64,000 nt of DNA from Valencia hispanica (Eukaryota > Chordata > Actinopteri > Cyprinodontiformes > Valenciidae): contig OY747712.1 in NCBI GenBank assembly GCA_963556495.2, positions 17,324,735 to 17,388,734 of the forward strand, read 5' to 3'. Positions 35,511-48,300 of this stretch are shown in pieces. The translations under genes and the position numbers were made by a program. The notes under the pieces were generated by a model. It was given only the letters and a program-made list of their open reading frames with translations. It made no database searches and was not told where the DNA came from. Numbering within the stretch: position 1 is the stretch's first letter; each line of letters begins with the position of its first letter.

Positions 35511-37124
35511 TGAATATTTCTTTGCATAAGTAAAAAAAAATTTCTGAGCTTAAGTATAGTTTTGTTAAGGATGGTGTGGATTACCAATTAAAAATATCTT
35601 GATTGCCCTATTTAAATGATTGAATAACATTTAATTATCCAGAGTGAGAACATTCATCTACAATAGAAAATATTATTTTAAGGGTGTTTAAACACCTTTA
35701 CCAAGAGTGGAAATAAACATTAAAGGTTCTGTATTTGCAATTATTTGGCTTAATAATGTTAACAAAAAGTTGTTTGCACAGAAACCAGAGGAGATGTTTA
35801 TTTTTCAACTTTCTATGCATAAATTACTCATAGTTTGCTCACTTCTCTGAAAAAATGCCCTCGGACGCATACTGTGAGCGAATGAGTCAACCCTCCAGCG
35901 ACCAGCAAGACTTAATGCTTTATGCCAAATACTGCTGGAGCTGAACAAATACGATGAGATCTGACAGCAGGCAGATTTTGGCTTCCTCTTACACTGTCAT
36001 TACAAGAGAGTAAAACTTTACAAAGGTCAGGGTTTGAAATGAGACCAGAGGTACAAGTCACTGTGTCTGTGTGTGCTCGTGCGTGCGTGTGTGTGTGTGT
36101 GTAGATCAAAGGTCTGCGGCTTTTGTGAAAGGCCAAGAAGAAGGGTTCAAAGCGAAGGTAGATGATGGTGCAGCCTGTGTGTGTCAGTATGAGGGAGTAC
36201 ATGCCACCAAACCTCAGACAGCACAGAGATATTCATTAAAGAGGTGACTGCTAATCCATATGTTTGTGGTGTAAGCAGTTCCCCATCACTCAGTTGAGTT
36301 TCTCCACCCTGCATCTGAATGGGAGCTGTCTCCAGGGGAGGTGAAATGTGAGGAGAAGAATTTTAGCACATTTTGTTTCTCAATTTGTAGCAGCTCGCCG
36401 AGGCAGCCAAAGTGCCTCCAAATGTCAGCTCGGCACTGTAGCATCAATATGATTAGTTCACCCGCGGCACATCCCTTTCCTTGGCGGCGTCTGAATCAAT
36501 GACTCCACATTCTAGTCTCTGCAGTTGTGGCATTAAAGGCTTTCTGAATATTTTGTTGTTTTTTTTCCTGCAGCCGCTTATAATGATCCTTATTTTAACA
36601 CACAAGTGTTTCCTGTCTTCATAGCTGCTCATCCACGGTGCCTTTAACATTGAATATTGCTTCTGTTGCTTGTTTAAAACACACGTCAATAAGGAATGGT
36701 TTGGTATGGTTTTAGTATTGAAAACATCCTGAAAGAAAATGCTGAGCCCAGAGTCGAGGCCATTCCACCAACTCCTCCAAACGCTGAGATAATGATGTGG
36801 CTCATCTCCTCGGTGAACCCCGACACCTTGTGGATAGCTGTTAGATGGTGTGCTGTAAAAACTAACTGGAAATTGATTGTGCAGATGCATGCACTGTGTT
36901 AAGTCACAAGATGCCTTATAATTTTCTTGTGAAAACCAGAACAACATTCCTCTAACATGTAGTAAAGCTGTTCATTAATCTGGGGAGGAGGAGGTCATGT
37001 GCAGTTCAAGGTGAACATCACAACAGCCTTCAATCTCCACCCTGATGCTACCATCTCCTTGCTAAAGTAGAGAGACACATAAAAGATCCACCATGAAAGG
37101 AGGTTTTCGCTCTGCTCACGTGTC
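35511..37124. other. Phosphatase intron
   Basis: Contains a GT-rich stretch at 36,067-36,103. No exon or element otherwise recognised. Confidence 0.4.
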
Positions 37125-37785
37125 AACTTTAAAAAGTATTCATAACCCTTGAACTTTAAGGTATTTCATTGGGATTTTAAGTGCTAGACCAACAGAAAGT
37201 GATGGATAATTGGCCGATGGAAGCGGTGGCCCTTATTTACAGTAACCCAACTGGAGTGGGGGTAGAGAGAGCAGATAATGGTCCCCGCAGACTAACAGCC
37301 TCCATATTTGGTTTCCCAACTCTACTGCTGAGCCACATCTTTAGATCCAATAAGTACAGTGTGCTTTTGTATCCCCTCTGCCATGAAGCTACTAAGTAAA
37401 ATAAAGTTTGAGGCTGTAGTCTTCTGCAGCCTCTTACAGGCCGTCTTCCCAGCCAGGCCTGTTTTGCTCCATCCATCGTCCCATCTGCTCTCAGAAGTTT
37501 CCCTTTTCCATGTCACTACAATTACCATCATCCATAGTATTTAGCACTAAGGCTAACAAGCTGAAGTTTGGTCTCATCTGACCAGAGCATCTGCTTTTAA
37601 AATGGTTAACTTCAAACTTTAAACAGGACCTTCTCTTAACGATGGCTTTCTTAAGTGGACGACCATTTAACCCTGACCCGTCTGCTGTGTTCCCCATTCT
37701 TCATGATGCTGTTGAATTACTAATGTTCTATTACGAACCTCTAAAGCCTTCAGAGAGCATCTGGATTTATACTGAGATTAAGGCC
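37125..37785 (-). mobile_element. Tc1-like relic, minus strand
   Basis: AAAAAGTATTCATAACCCTT and CATTGGGATTTTAAGTGCTAGACC at the left are inverted-repeat blocks. AGTTTGGTCTCATCTGACCAGAGCAT in the middle is the reverse-strand body common to this family. Decayed, approximate limits. Confidence 0.6.
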
Positions 37786-38105
37786 GTGTCCATATCGGAA
37801 CTTTTTTTTAAAAACGGGAGGATTTTTAATACCAGACACATCATACATAACAACAACAATGGCGGATTAAATGTGCTTATTGGTGTAGAAAAGTCTACAA
37901 AAGACTCCACTTGCGTCTTGTTGTTTGCCATTGTTGTTTCTTGTTGTGTTTACTGCTAACCTTGTGTGGAGGCTTTATGAGCATGTCCCATAATCCATGT
38001 TTACCACTGCTTATAGGTGCGGGGTTGTAAAAACAACGTTTTTGTCCGTTTTCGTTGTTTTCATGTGAATGAAATTATTTCTGGAAACAATCCCGTGTAG
38101 ACTAG
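37786..38105. mobile_element. Small non-autonomous DNA element
   Basis: The left end GGCCGTGTCCATATCGGAAC and right end GAAACAATCCCGTGTAGACT (roughly inverted) bracket 320 bases with AACGTTTTTGTCCGTTTTCG-like blocks typical of a fish MITE beginning GGCCGTGTCCACACGGA by recall. No coding frame. Confidence 0.45.
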
Positions 38106-38631
38106 TTGGAAGTTACACACATAATCTATTAATTAGTTGCCCTCTGAAGGCAAATGGTTGACCCAATAAAATACCTTCAAGACTGTGGTTGTTTAAGGGG
38201 TATAGTATGAATCCTGATGCTGTTCCTTCATTACAGGCAGGAACAGGGATTTAGACATATCTCAATCCAGCCATCAGAAATGCACACTGAAGCATGCACG
38301 ACAAAGGGCTGCAAATCACCGGACAATTAGCTCATTAAAAATGATCAGAGGCCGGTTAGAGACAAAGTGGGCCTTTCTAATACCCATCTGAAGCCCCACT
38401 TCAAATGGAGACACACACGAGTGCGCATGTAAAAGCCTGATTCAGTGGTGTACGTTGTTTCTGTGATACAGGAGCGGACTCAGAGTATTCAACTTTTAAT
38501 TAGACAGTGGACAGGGGCTTTGATGTGACCTCTTTAATGTTCCCTCCTTGTTAATCAGCGTGATCCCACACAGCCTCTGTCTCTTGCCCGGTATCAGCTC
38601 AGCAGCCCTCTCTCTCTCTTGCTCCTGCCAG

Positions 38632-38751
38632 GTGAAGTGTGACCAGTACTGGCCGTCACGAGGAACAGAGACGTACGGGATGATCCAGGTCACGATGCTG
38701 GATACTGTGGAGCTGGCAACTTACAGCGTCCGAACCTTCGCGCTCTACAAG
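38632..38751 (+). CDS. ptprf: LAR-type phosphatase, D1 exon 3 (E-loop region)
   Basis: Exactly 40 codons in phase 0 at both ends, from [16 protein letters not shown] to [15 protein letters not shown] is the conserved PTP E-loop and beta-strand region next to the active site. The acceptor is CTCCTGCCAG and the donor GTAAAA. The D2 counterpart at 51,441-51,566 has the same intron positions and phases and is two codons longer. The preceding intron, 7.8 kb, is the longest complete D1 intron and contains several repeat relics. Confidence 0.97.
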
Positions 38752-39391
38752 GTAAAAACCTGCATAATCAGCATGTTCCTTGCATCACATTTTAAAAGCT
38801 AATTTTTCAGGCATCTAGAGTGGGTTTTTCTAAACTCCTAAATGTATGTCGCATTCATTTTGAGCAGTGGAAGATGTAATTTGTCTTATGTCATATGGCA
38901 AACTACATTATTTCTTTGGGTTAGGTATGGTTGGAGCTATTTATTGGATTCATTTTTGGTAAATTGTTCAAAAGTCAGTTCAGAGCACATTTTGTTGAAA
39001 CCAAAAGCAACAAAACTAAGACAGCACATGAAGTACAGTTGGGTCAGTAATTGTACATGAGAGGTACACTCCCTCTGAGCCTATGATCGCAGCAGAAACG
39101 TACAGGGAGAAGGAAAAAAATTAACCTACAGGAAGGAGACAAAGTTAATGACATGCAACAATGCTGAATAATTTTGTAAGGTGTGAGAGAAATGACATAA
39201 AATGGGATCAACTTGTGCTTTTCCAATCCTAACTGTACAGCTCCCACAGCTCCTTTCAAAGGAAGCAGCGTGACCTTTTTCATGCTAAAAGAAATGTTTC
39301 TCAGCATGAAAACTCTGTTCAAAAAGCAGCCAATTAGAATCCACAGTGTCAGGGTACCACTCTAAGCCTGGTCATCTCAATTCTGCTGCAG

Positions 39392-39546
39392 AATGGCTCC
39401 AGCGAGAAGAGAGAGGTGAGACAGTTCCAGTTCATGGCCTGGCCTGACCACGGGGTGCCTGAGTATCCTACACCCATCCTGGCCTTCCTACGTAGGGTGA
39501 AGGCCTGCAATCCTCCAGACGCAGGGCCCATGGTGGTCCACTGCAG
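39392..39546 (+). CDS. ptprf: LAR-type phosphatase, D1 exon 4 (WPD loop and catalytic Cys)
   Basis: The exon begins [14 protein letters not shown], then [13 protein letters not shown]. The WPD-loop Asp (39,446-39,448) is the general acid of an active PTP domain. It ends VVHC plus two bases of the next serine codon, so the catalytic cysteine (39,542-39,544) is two bases from the exon end and the signature [10 protein letters not shown] is split by an intron. The flanks are CTGCTGCAG and GTGAGT. The length, 155 nt, equals that of its D2 counterpart at 52,339-52,493. All catalytic residues needed for dephosphorylating phosphotyrosine are present, so D1 is predicted active. Confidence 0.98.
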
Positions 39547-39617
39547 GTGAGTGAAGCTGTCAATGCTTGACGGTGGTGGTCTTGGATTAGTAGAGGTAAT
39601 AAATTTGCCGTGCATTT

Positions 39618-40345
39618 GTATTCATATCCATTTACTCTGATGCCCCTAAATGAAATCCAGTTGGTGGTTCTAACATGATGAAATGTGAAAAAACTCCAAG
39701 GGTAGAAATACTTCTACAAAGGACTGCATATAAAATCAAATATTTGCATCATATTTAAATTTTTAAAGTAATAAATACAGTAATCGTACATTTAAATATA
39801 ATGGCAAAAAAACAGCTCAAGCAGCCGTTAAAATAAGAAAATGATAAAAAAAAGTAGTGGTGTTTCTCTGATCAATAATGGTAGTTTTATGAGTTTACAT
39901 CATTCTTGAGTGCCTTGCTGAAAGTATTCACTTTCCTTCAGCCTTTTCAAAGGTTGTCAGATTACAACCACAAACTTTAACCTATTTTACTGGGATACTT
40001 TCATGTGATAAACCAACATTAAGTAATGCATAGTTGTGAAATGGAGGGAAAAAGATGCATGCATGTTTTACCAATTAAAAAAAGCCCCCCCACAGCATGA
40101 TGCAGCCACCACCATGTTTCACCATGGTGGATGGTGTGTGCAGTTCAATGTGTAGCGTAAGTGGAAAATTATGAAATTGAATAAAAAAAATGTTTCATTT
40201 CAAAATATTTTGCTATCAAAAATCGGAAAAGTGTGACAAGAAACTACATTAAGCCTCCCCCTAAATAAAATCCAGTTTTTGGTTGTAAATATGAAAACTT
40301 GCAAATCAATGAAAAATATCTGTTGTGATAAACATTGCAAAGAAC
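39618..40345. mobile_element. Two Tc1-like fragments between D1 exons
   Basis: 39,618-39,730 carries right-end blocks (CTAAATGAAATCCAGTTGGT, then AAAAAACTCCAAGGGTAG). 39,905-40,345 carries left-end blocks (CTGAAAGTATTCACTTTCCT, GATTACAACCACAAACTTTA) and CAGCATGATGCAGCCACCAC near 40,093. Both are decayed and leave the splice sites of the neighbouring exons intact. Confidence 0.6.
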
Positions 40346-41018
40346 AACAAGGTCTCAGCATCAGTGTTTCTCTCCTAATAGCCTCGGTATTGTGTTGCTG
40401 TGTGCACTTTGCTGCCAGCTTGAGGTAAAGGCCCATTTATGCTTTGTGTTAATGCAAACAGGAATAGTGTTGTGCATCACAATCCAGAGGGTATGCATAT
40501 TTTTGCATTTGGTCAATTTTGATATTCTTCCACTTGTCCTCAGAGATGATATGCACTGGAAGAATGTACTGGCATTTGCCGTTATTGGCTTTACTGAATA
40601 TCTGATTTTCCAAACTAAGAGGAGCTGAAGAACACAGAGAAGATTAAGCTTTGTTGTTGTTGTTGTTAACTTGGGTGTGGTTTCGGGAAAAAAAAGGTCA
40701 AAAATGACCTAATTTCAAGCGCAGACATCCCACTTCCAATAGACATCAACAGCATTAATCAGCAGGGAAGGGGAAGAGAGGCCAAGCTGGAAATGTTACA
40801 TTTACAAACAGTAACCTTTCAGTCTGTCTTCCATATCCATTTTCAAAGCAATAAAAAAAACTATTATACTTGGGATATTTATCCCACAACAGCATTATCA
40901 GTATATCTGGCTCATTTCTATTTATTGAGTTCAACAGCTCTTTTTTTGCCATATTGTATTAATTATGTAGCTTCAGTAAAAACAGCGTTAGTTATCTCCC
41001 TCTGTCCCCCTCCTACAG

Positions 41019-41304
41019 TGCGGGCGTTGGCAGGACCGGCTGCTTCATCGTAATCGACGCCATGCTGGAGCGCATGAAGCACGAGAAGACCGTGGACATT
41101 TACGGCCACGTGACGTGCATGCGCGCCCAGAGGAACTACATGGTCCAAACCGAGGACCAGTACATCTTCATCCACGAAGCCCTCCTGGAGGCCGCCACCT
41201 GTGGCAACACGGAGGTGCCGGCGCGCAACCTGTACGCCCACATCCAGAAACTCACCCAGCCGCCGCCTGGGGAGACGGTCACTGCTATGGAACTGGAGTT
41301 CAAG
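41019..41304 (+). CDS. ptprf: LAR-type phosphatase, D1 exon 5 (P-loop, Q-loop, interdomain linker)
   Basis: The first base completes the signature serine, then [20 protein letters not shown] gives the rest of the phosphate-binding loop. MVQTEDQY is the Q-loop with its conserved glutamine. The exon continues without interruption through [27 protein letters not shown] to ELEFK, the linker to D2. It is 286 nt, the longest coding exon of this gene in the window, and is locally GC-rich with many CpG, unlike the AT-rich flanking introns. [13 protein letters not shown] is typical of the LAR subfamily. In D2 the matching region is split by an intron inside VQTE-DQY, so this exon corresponds to two D2 exons. 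Confidence 0.98.
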
Positions 41305-41364
41305 GTGAACGATGTTTACAAATATGCATATACACATCTTCTCCCAATGCTTAATTTACAATGC

Positions 41365-42185
41365 CTCCTAAAATTCATTCCCCGTTGAACTATTCAATTT
41401 TTATCCCATTAGAGCGTCTTTAGAGTATTTTAACGGGACTTTGCATGATAGTCCAACATAAAGTGGTGTGCAATTGTGAAGTTGAAGGAAGAGGGTAGAT
41501 TTGTAATCCAGTAACCCTGAATAAATTAGCAAACAGGTTGACAGACCTGTGTAAATTAGTCCCAGTATGAATCCAGCTGTTCTGTTGAGGCCTCAGAGAT
41601 TTTGTTAGAGATCAAACAGCATCACGAAGATCAAGGTACACAGCAGAGAGGTCAGGGAGAAAATCGTGTAGAAGATTAAACATGGTTAGATTATTAAAAC
41701 AATATGCTTAGGTTTGAACATCATTCCATCAACTACAAATGTGAAGACTACAGCATGACAGCAAATCTAGGGAGACATGGTCGTCCACCTAAGACCCGCT
41801 GTTCCTCTGGCAGAGCTGCACAGATCTGCACTATGACGATTGTTAGCTAAAAATCTTGGCTAATCAAAGTCATTGTTGAGTGGAAACCAGAAGAACTTCT
41901 GTGTGCAGTTTACTAAAAGCACAGGGAATAAGGTGCTCTGGTCAGATGACACTGAAACACGGTGGTGGCAGTATCATGCTGTAGAGTTGCCAGTGAGAGT
42001 TGATAAATTTAACTCAGTCCTTGAAGAAAACCTGAGTCAGAGGTTCACCTTTCTGGATTTTATTTAGGAGTATCAGAGTAAACAAAACGCACGTCACATT
42101 CTTTCAGAGTGTATTTTGTAAAATATTTCACAATAAAATAAAATCTGTGGTTCGTATGGGGTGTGAATACTTTCGCAAGTCAAAG
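41365..42185 (+). mobile_element. Tc1-like relic
   Basis: Left blocks GACTTTGCATGATAGTCCAACATAAAG, then GGTGGTGGCAGTATCATGCT at about 41,962 and AACCTGAGTCAGAGGTTCAC. The right end is AAATCTGTGGTTCGTATG followed by GTGAATACTTTCGCAAGTCA. The transposase is broken by stops and an internal deletion. Confidence 0.7.
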
Positions 42186-42953
42186 CAATCCACCAAACGA
42201 GCCGATGCTCAGGAATCTCCATGACCTTGGGGCTGGGGCGTCATGAGCAACTTCAGCACATCTTTTAGGAGTAAATAAGGTAGAACCAAACACTTGTGAA
42301 CACACCAACCCGACGATTACAAAGTGACTGACACTCACACAAACACCCCTGCTGATGCTCAAGGTCGCCGTCACACGGCGCACATACCCTTTTTGTCAAT
42401 AGCCATTGACTGTGATGTTATTACACACTTTCCTCCCAGCGCGTCCCTGCCATTAGCCCTCTTATGACCATGATCCATTCTGTTTGAAGTCATAATAGCA
42501 TCTACACTCCTGCCAACAAGCGAGAATGAAAGAGTGAGGGGATGATTGTGGCGTACGTGCGGGGCTACGGCCTGCATCCCCACCCCCCACCCCCTACAGT
42601 CTGGCCACAACACACACTGTCTCCTGCAGTAGCATGATTCTCCATACACTCTCCTGTGCCGTCCATCTGCTCTCTGTCCGCTGCCAGCACCGTGCTTGTG
42701 ACGCCTACAGTCCCGCAAGCAAACTGGGACTTAATGGGAGGAGAAGTCAGCAACATTTAGTTCAAGCTTCCTGTCGACACACACACTGTTTAGTTTGCTT
42801 TTCATATAAGTCTTGACAGGCAACTGTAAATCTGAGTTCAGACCTGTCAGAGAAGAGAGATTCAAGCTTCCTTGTTTGTTTTCTTCATGCCACTCCTTTG
42901 TTTTCCTGTCTGACTTTTTTTTCCCGTTTCTCCTCTTATGTTTTATCAAACAG

Positions 42954-43132
42954 AGACTAGCCAACTCCAAAGCCCACACGTCACGCTTCATCAGCGCCAA
43001 CTTGCCCTGCAACAAGTTCAAGAACCGGCTGGTCAACATCATGCCTTTTGAATCCACCCGTGTCTGCCTGCAGCCCATTCGCGGCGTCGAGGGCTCCGAC
43101 TACATCAACGCCAGCTTCATTGATGGCTACAG
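42954..43132 (+). CDS. ptprf: LAR-type phosphatase, D2 exon 1 (KNRL variant)
   Basis: This exon opens the membrane-distal domain D2 with [20 protein letters not shown], then KFKNRLVNI. The position that is Tyr in D1 KNRY is Leu here (43,029-43,031). Family knowledge: this Leu, with the Glu of the D2 WPE loop, explains the very low activity of LAR D2, which serves for substrate binding, regulation and partner docking. It continues through [23 protein letters not shown] and ends with two bases of an Arg codon at a GTCAGC donor. The 5' site is TATCAAACAG. The protein sequence is nearly identical to mammalian LAR-family D2 by recall. Confidence 0.97.
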
Positions 43133-43948
43133 GTCAGCAAAGATAAAATAATGATTTTTAAAAAGCATCAGCAATGCAACGAGTAGCTAATCTTCAGGTA
43201 GTGTGTCACTTCACCTCCTCTAATCACCTATCTGCTGGTGTAAGATCAGAGACTAGTTCAAACTGAGCTGCAGGCTGAGAACTGATGCTATTGAAGCTGG
43301 TCCAAGAGGGCAATAGTTTTATTCTGTTCCACAAACAAGCAACAAAAAGAAAAAAAAAGGCTAACTTTTTATGGTCACATGAGTTCAAAGCCGTGCTTTG
43401 GTAACAAGAAACTGATGATTGATGCTTTTCAGACCTCAAAAGGAAAGATATTTCTATTGAGTCATAAACTTGAGGCCGACACTGACTGATTAGAGCTCGC
43501 AACTAAATACTTGCTCCCCTCGTATCGACAGAACTAGAGCCCCCCCCCACACACACACACACGATGAGTCATCGGCGTGAATCATCTCCAAAGCTTTGTT
43601 GACTTCCCTATCTGAAACAGTCGCTCACACTGTTCCCCTCTCATAACAAAACAAATGGCTACCTTCATCCTGCATACCTCAGTCAAAGGGATGAAATGTC
43701 AGCTGTGAAGTTTGTGTCTGCTTCCTGTAATTGGGTTTTGTTTTTAAAGTTAAGATAAGGGTGCTGAGAAATGTGTCGGGCAGGAGTCCGTCTATCTGAA
43801 ACCTTTTCCTTTGATAATCCGAAGCAGGATTTAGACGTTGATCGAGCTCATCTTCACAGCAGAGTTGCTTTTCTTCTTGATGCTGATCATACAGGATGTA
43901 ATACAGGACTTCCTGAATCCTCCCTGCATGCTGAGGATTACAGTAATT

Positions 43949-44117
43949 TATAAAAGTATTCTCAGCCCTTAAACTTTTTCACATTTTGTCTCGTTACAGC
44001 CACAACTTCAATGAGTTTCCTGTGCTTCTTTGTGTTGCTCTATCACAAGAAATGCAGATAAAATGATAGAAAAGTGGTAAAGTTCAGGGGCATGAATATT
44101 TTTTCAAGGCCTATAAT
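43949..44117. mobile_element. Tc1-like terminal-repeat pair, internally deleted
   Basis: About 170 bases. The left arm AAAAGTATTCTCAGCCCTTA, then CATTTTGTCTCGTTACAGCC, runs almost directly into the right arm, AAGTTCAGGGGCATGAATAT, then TTTTCAAGGC. The transposase body is absent, so this is a very short deletion derivative of the same family. Confidence 0.65.
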
Positions 44118-44369
44118 GTCTTTCGATCATGTAAGCATTTAATTTTGACATCCTTGTTGGCATGACGACTGCAAAACTATGATAGACCAGAGGTTGGGAA
44201 CTGCTGCTATAGTCATCAGGTTATGTTAACCTTTCCCATTAGAAAAAACTGCAGTCCTCTATGGCTCCTCTGAAGAGGATGAGACAGGGTTTCAGGATTT
44301 TCCAGATCTGGTTTTAGTATGAGGTATTGGGGGAAAAAATAAGAGAGTAGAAAAATATTTAGATTTCCT

Positions 44370-44560
44370 GACCTTATTTCCTTATTCCATATCTTAATTC
44401 CTTCTCTGCTTCCTTGTCTGCCTTTATTCCTTTCTATCTCTTTCTCTCCCTCTATTCCTTTTTCATCTGTCCCTTCCTTTCTTTTGTCTTTCCTTTTGTC
44501 ATTTTCCCTTCTTCCCTTTCCTTTGTCCTTCCATCCTTCCTTCCATCTTGATATAGTTTA
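44370..44560. repeat. Pyrimidine-rich low-complexity tract
   Basis: Irregular CCTT, TTCC and CTTT repeats (for example CCTTATTTCCTTATTCC) within the 6.7-kb D2 intron. No coding or splice-supported content. Confidence 0.7.
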
Positions 44561-45318
44561 GGATCTCATATTGTAAACTGAAAATTTCCTGAGAATATGT
44601 GAGAACTCTGCTGTAAACGTCCTTCGTTTTCACTCAAAAGGATTGAGCTTTACCTTTTAATTTAAAAACCAAGGTCCTGAAGTACAGACCCAACTCAGCT
44701 TGGACTTTGCCTGTTCTTCTTTGGTGTGAATGATTTGTCTAAAGTGTGAGGAATGCAGGAAGCATTCACAGATAAAGTCGTGAGGGAGCGGATTAAAGCT
44801 GAAACTGCAGCGTCCAGCTGCAAGAATTACTCTCAGCCCTGTCGATGTAGCTTTTCGTCCGCTGAGCCACCGCCACCGTTACACCGAGGCTGCTGCGTGT
44901 CCCTGTGTGCTCCGTGAGCCCAAATTGCTTCCTAGAGGGAAGAAGATGAAAAGGCAGCACTCTGTTTTATATCTCTATAAGTGCTGGGAGTGACAGACAG
45001 AGCTGGCTCTTCTGTGGTTTAAGTGAAGGGATGGATTTAGTGAGCGTGAAATGCCATTTAATCCATATGGGCTTCTGCTTCGTATTGGGCCATGACAGAG
45101 ATGACACCTCCACTCACCGCCTCCCAACTCCCCCTCTTCTTTTTGCAGTGCTGCTGTTAATAAGAAGGTGCTCCGCAGAGGCCCACCCTCCTTTGTTGCT
45201 GTGTAAATAGCATAATTGAAGCAGGAGTGTTGTAATGAAGTATGTTTCTTCCCTTCTCCTTTTTTTCTTCTCACGCACATATTCACTTTCTTTCCTTTTC
45301 CTTCTTGTTTTTTCCCTA

Positions 45319-45365
<47 letters not shown>

Positions 45366-48300
45366 CTCCTCCTACTCTCTTGTGCTAATTTCCCTTCCGA
45401 ACATCATGGCAGAGACAGACATCCGGGCGGGGACCTGTTGTGTGCACCAGCAGCACTGTGTAATTAAGCCGCTTTTAAAACGCGGGCATGAATAAAAACT
45501 AAACGGAGGCCTCCAGTGCCCTTCACCCCGGCGCCTTCAAGAAAAGCCAATAATATACTAAGCTAATGAGAGGCGAACCATTGATTTCAGCTCTGCTACA
45601 GAGGGCGCTAGCCTTGGATATGCTCTGATGCAGGCTGGAGTTTTGGCATTGTAATGAGGTTGAAATGAAACACCATGTCCTGAAGTGGAGCAGTCTTGTT
45701 GGTTGAGGCAGAGAGGGCTTATGTGCCGGTTGGCAGCACCCATTTTATGAGGTGAAACGAGTCTGTCCACGCTATCAGTAAGAACTTTAGCCCACATTAC
45801 CTGGATTGGTTCCCTGGCCATCTTCTTTCTCCATTCTGTTTTTTTTAAGGATGGAAGCTTGCAGATGCAAGGCTTTGCATGCATCCGGTACGACATGGAG
45901 TACTATTGTAATTGCTGTGTTTGTTTGCTGTGCTTGTTCTGGAACCAAAACCAGAAAAAAGCTGTAGACCTCCGATTGGAACTCCTGTGCAGTACATGCT
46001 CCACTATTCAGAAGCAAAAGTTTAATACAAATCACAAGTAAGTGATGCTAAGATTAAAATATGTGGAGAACACAGTACATGCCTTAACCTTCTGCCATAT
46101 TGGTGGAGGTATTGCGTATATGCCTTTATCTCAAAGGTGTAGGAAGACATGATGTCACTGGAAAATAGCACTCTTGCATCGCCTTTATACACATTTGATG
46201 GTGTATCATAAACAATTTGAGCAACAGACAGGCCACAGGTAGTTTTAAATAAATTAATGTGTTGATACAGCTGTGACTTCACTCACTTCGAACACTTACG
46301 GGGGCTCACAGAGCATTCGAATTTAATCCACAGATGGTCAGTTAATCCTTAAATATAAAAAACAAGATGAAAGTGTCAAGGCAAAACTAATCACTGTGGG
46401 ACCCACACCACCGATCCCAATAAGCACGCACTACTCAGAACAGGAGTGTGTCGGTAGCAGCAGAGATACTTTACAGAGTGGTTTTTCCTTATAGCCTGGT
46501 GAAAACCATAAAAAACACAGACACAATTACTGTACAAAATTGGCAAAAACAGTAAAGAAAAATCTGGGAAAGTATATTTTCAACATAATTAAGCTACAAG
46601 TGAGATAAAACAAAACAACACATCTTGGATTTGGACAGTGAGTGGCAGGATTTCTAAATGTTTGCTAATTTTTAATTTCTAAAGCAAACAGGCATGATAG
46701 TTGCCCACAGACTAAATTAATGTTAAAGGCTTTATATCTGGTCGACCAAATGATATGGTAAAATAATATTTGATTTCCTTCACATTATCACATAGTTTAA
46801 ACCATAGCCCTTAAAGAAAGGAGTTACGGGCAATATCTAACTATGCCTGATGTAGTAATGCTTATAAAAAGGACAATTTCCATCTCCAGCAAACCAGAAA
46901 ATACTAATGAGTTAAGCCATGCCTACTTCTTCCGGTGTACTACATTGCAAAAAAAAGATAAACCTTTTGACAAAATCTGATCTTAGGGTTTAGGCCTGAA
47001 CAAAGAAGAATTTTGCACCTCTTATCTGAGCCAGATGAGCCAAAATAAAAACAAGCAATTGTTTAAATACTTAATATAGTTGAGTAATTTAGATTAAATT
47101 CATTTCCCAAACCACAAACATGATCCTGAGGATCCCTCACTAGAGGGTGCAAAAAAATAAGAAGAGGTTAGTTTTGCAAAAAGTACTAAAAAGATTTGCA
47201 CTAAACTCTAAAAATACAGTATATCAGCTTTTCTCTTTGTGTACGGCACTAGGTTACATGTAGATGCTAGCTGCTAAAGATAATTAAAAGTCTTTATTTA
47301 CAAATTTCTTGATTTTTTTTTTAAAAAATTTACCAAATACTTTTTTTTGAGAATGTCTTTATTCTTAGTACATTTTTCAGTTTTGCCACATTTATGGTAG
47401 ACTGTCATCTCTCTTTGTCGTCTTCCTCAGTGGAGAGTCCTTTCAGCTTGAAGGTGCACATATTTCTTTAGGAGTAATAAAAAGGCAATTTTTATATATG
47501 TATCTCTGAAATTTAAATTAAAATTTAGAGCAGTTTAAACACTAAGGTTGCTCAAACTGCACGGACTTTGAAAAAAGCTTTTTTCAGACCGACACAAAAT
47601 TTCAGCTCAGAAATCGCTTTCCTGAAGTCATTTCTTTCTACCATTTTTTGGTCAATGACCTACTGATTCAACCTGGGGGAGACAAAGGGAGGAAGGTGGG
47701 CTGGGAGAGGCATGTGTAGGACTAGACTTCATAATGTGGACTTGGAGCCCATTTTTTTAACTGCTTGCAATTCTCTTTTGTTTTTGTTGTGTCCTGTCTT
47801 TGCTGCTTTAGCAAAACCATATCATGGGTCTCATTGTTCAACAGTGTCGACAAAGATTCCCTTTACGAAGAGAGGGAGAATGAAATATTTGTCCTTGCTT
47901 CTTAAATTGAATTTTTATTATTAAAGGCTCGATAGACCACATCTTGTGCAGGCAACAAAGTGACCGGTTGTGACAGTTGGGTAGGGATTATTTCCTCCAT
48001 TCTCCTTCTCCCTTCTCAGCTCTCCCAGCTCTGAGACCTACATTGCACTATGATGGCCAGCTGGAAAGAGCACCGCTCGCTCTTTCAGCTCCCTCCACCT
48101 CCTCCCTGTGCTTTGTAAGATCTCTTTTTTTCCTTCCTAATTTTAATTTGATTCCGTCTCTTCCTGTATCCTCTCCTCTCTGTTCTCTCTGTATTTGTAC
48201 AAGCGAGGCCCTGAGCATATTCTAATCTCCCGGTTCCATATTAGTGCCTCGCCTGCAGCACCTTCATTAGTTGTTCAGCCACATCTCAGGGTGTGTGCGC

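Noticed and set aside
36067..36103. GT-rich stretch as a regulatory element
   Set aside because: An ordinary interrupted dinucleotide repeat, not near an exon.
40963..41337. Minus-strand 124-codon frame over the D1 exon
   Set aside because: It is the shadow of the GC-rich conserved exon 41,019-41,304 on the opposite strand.
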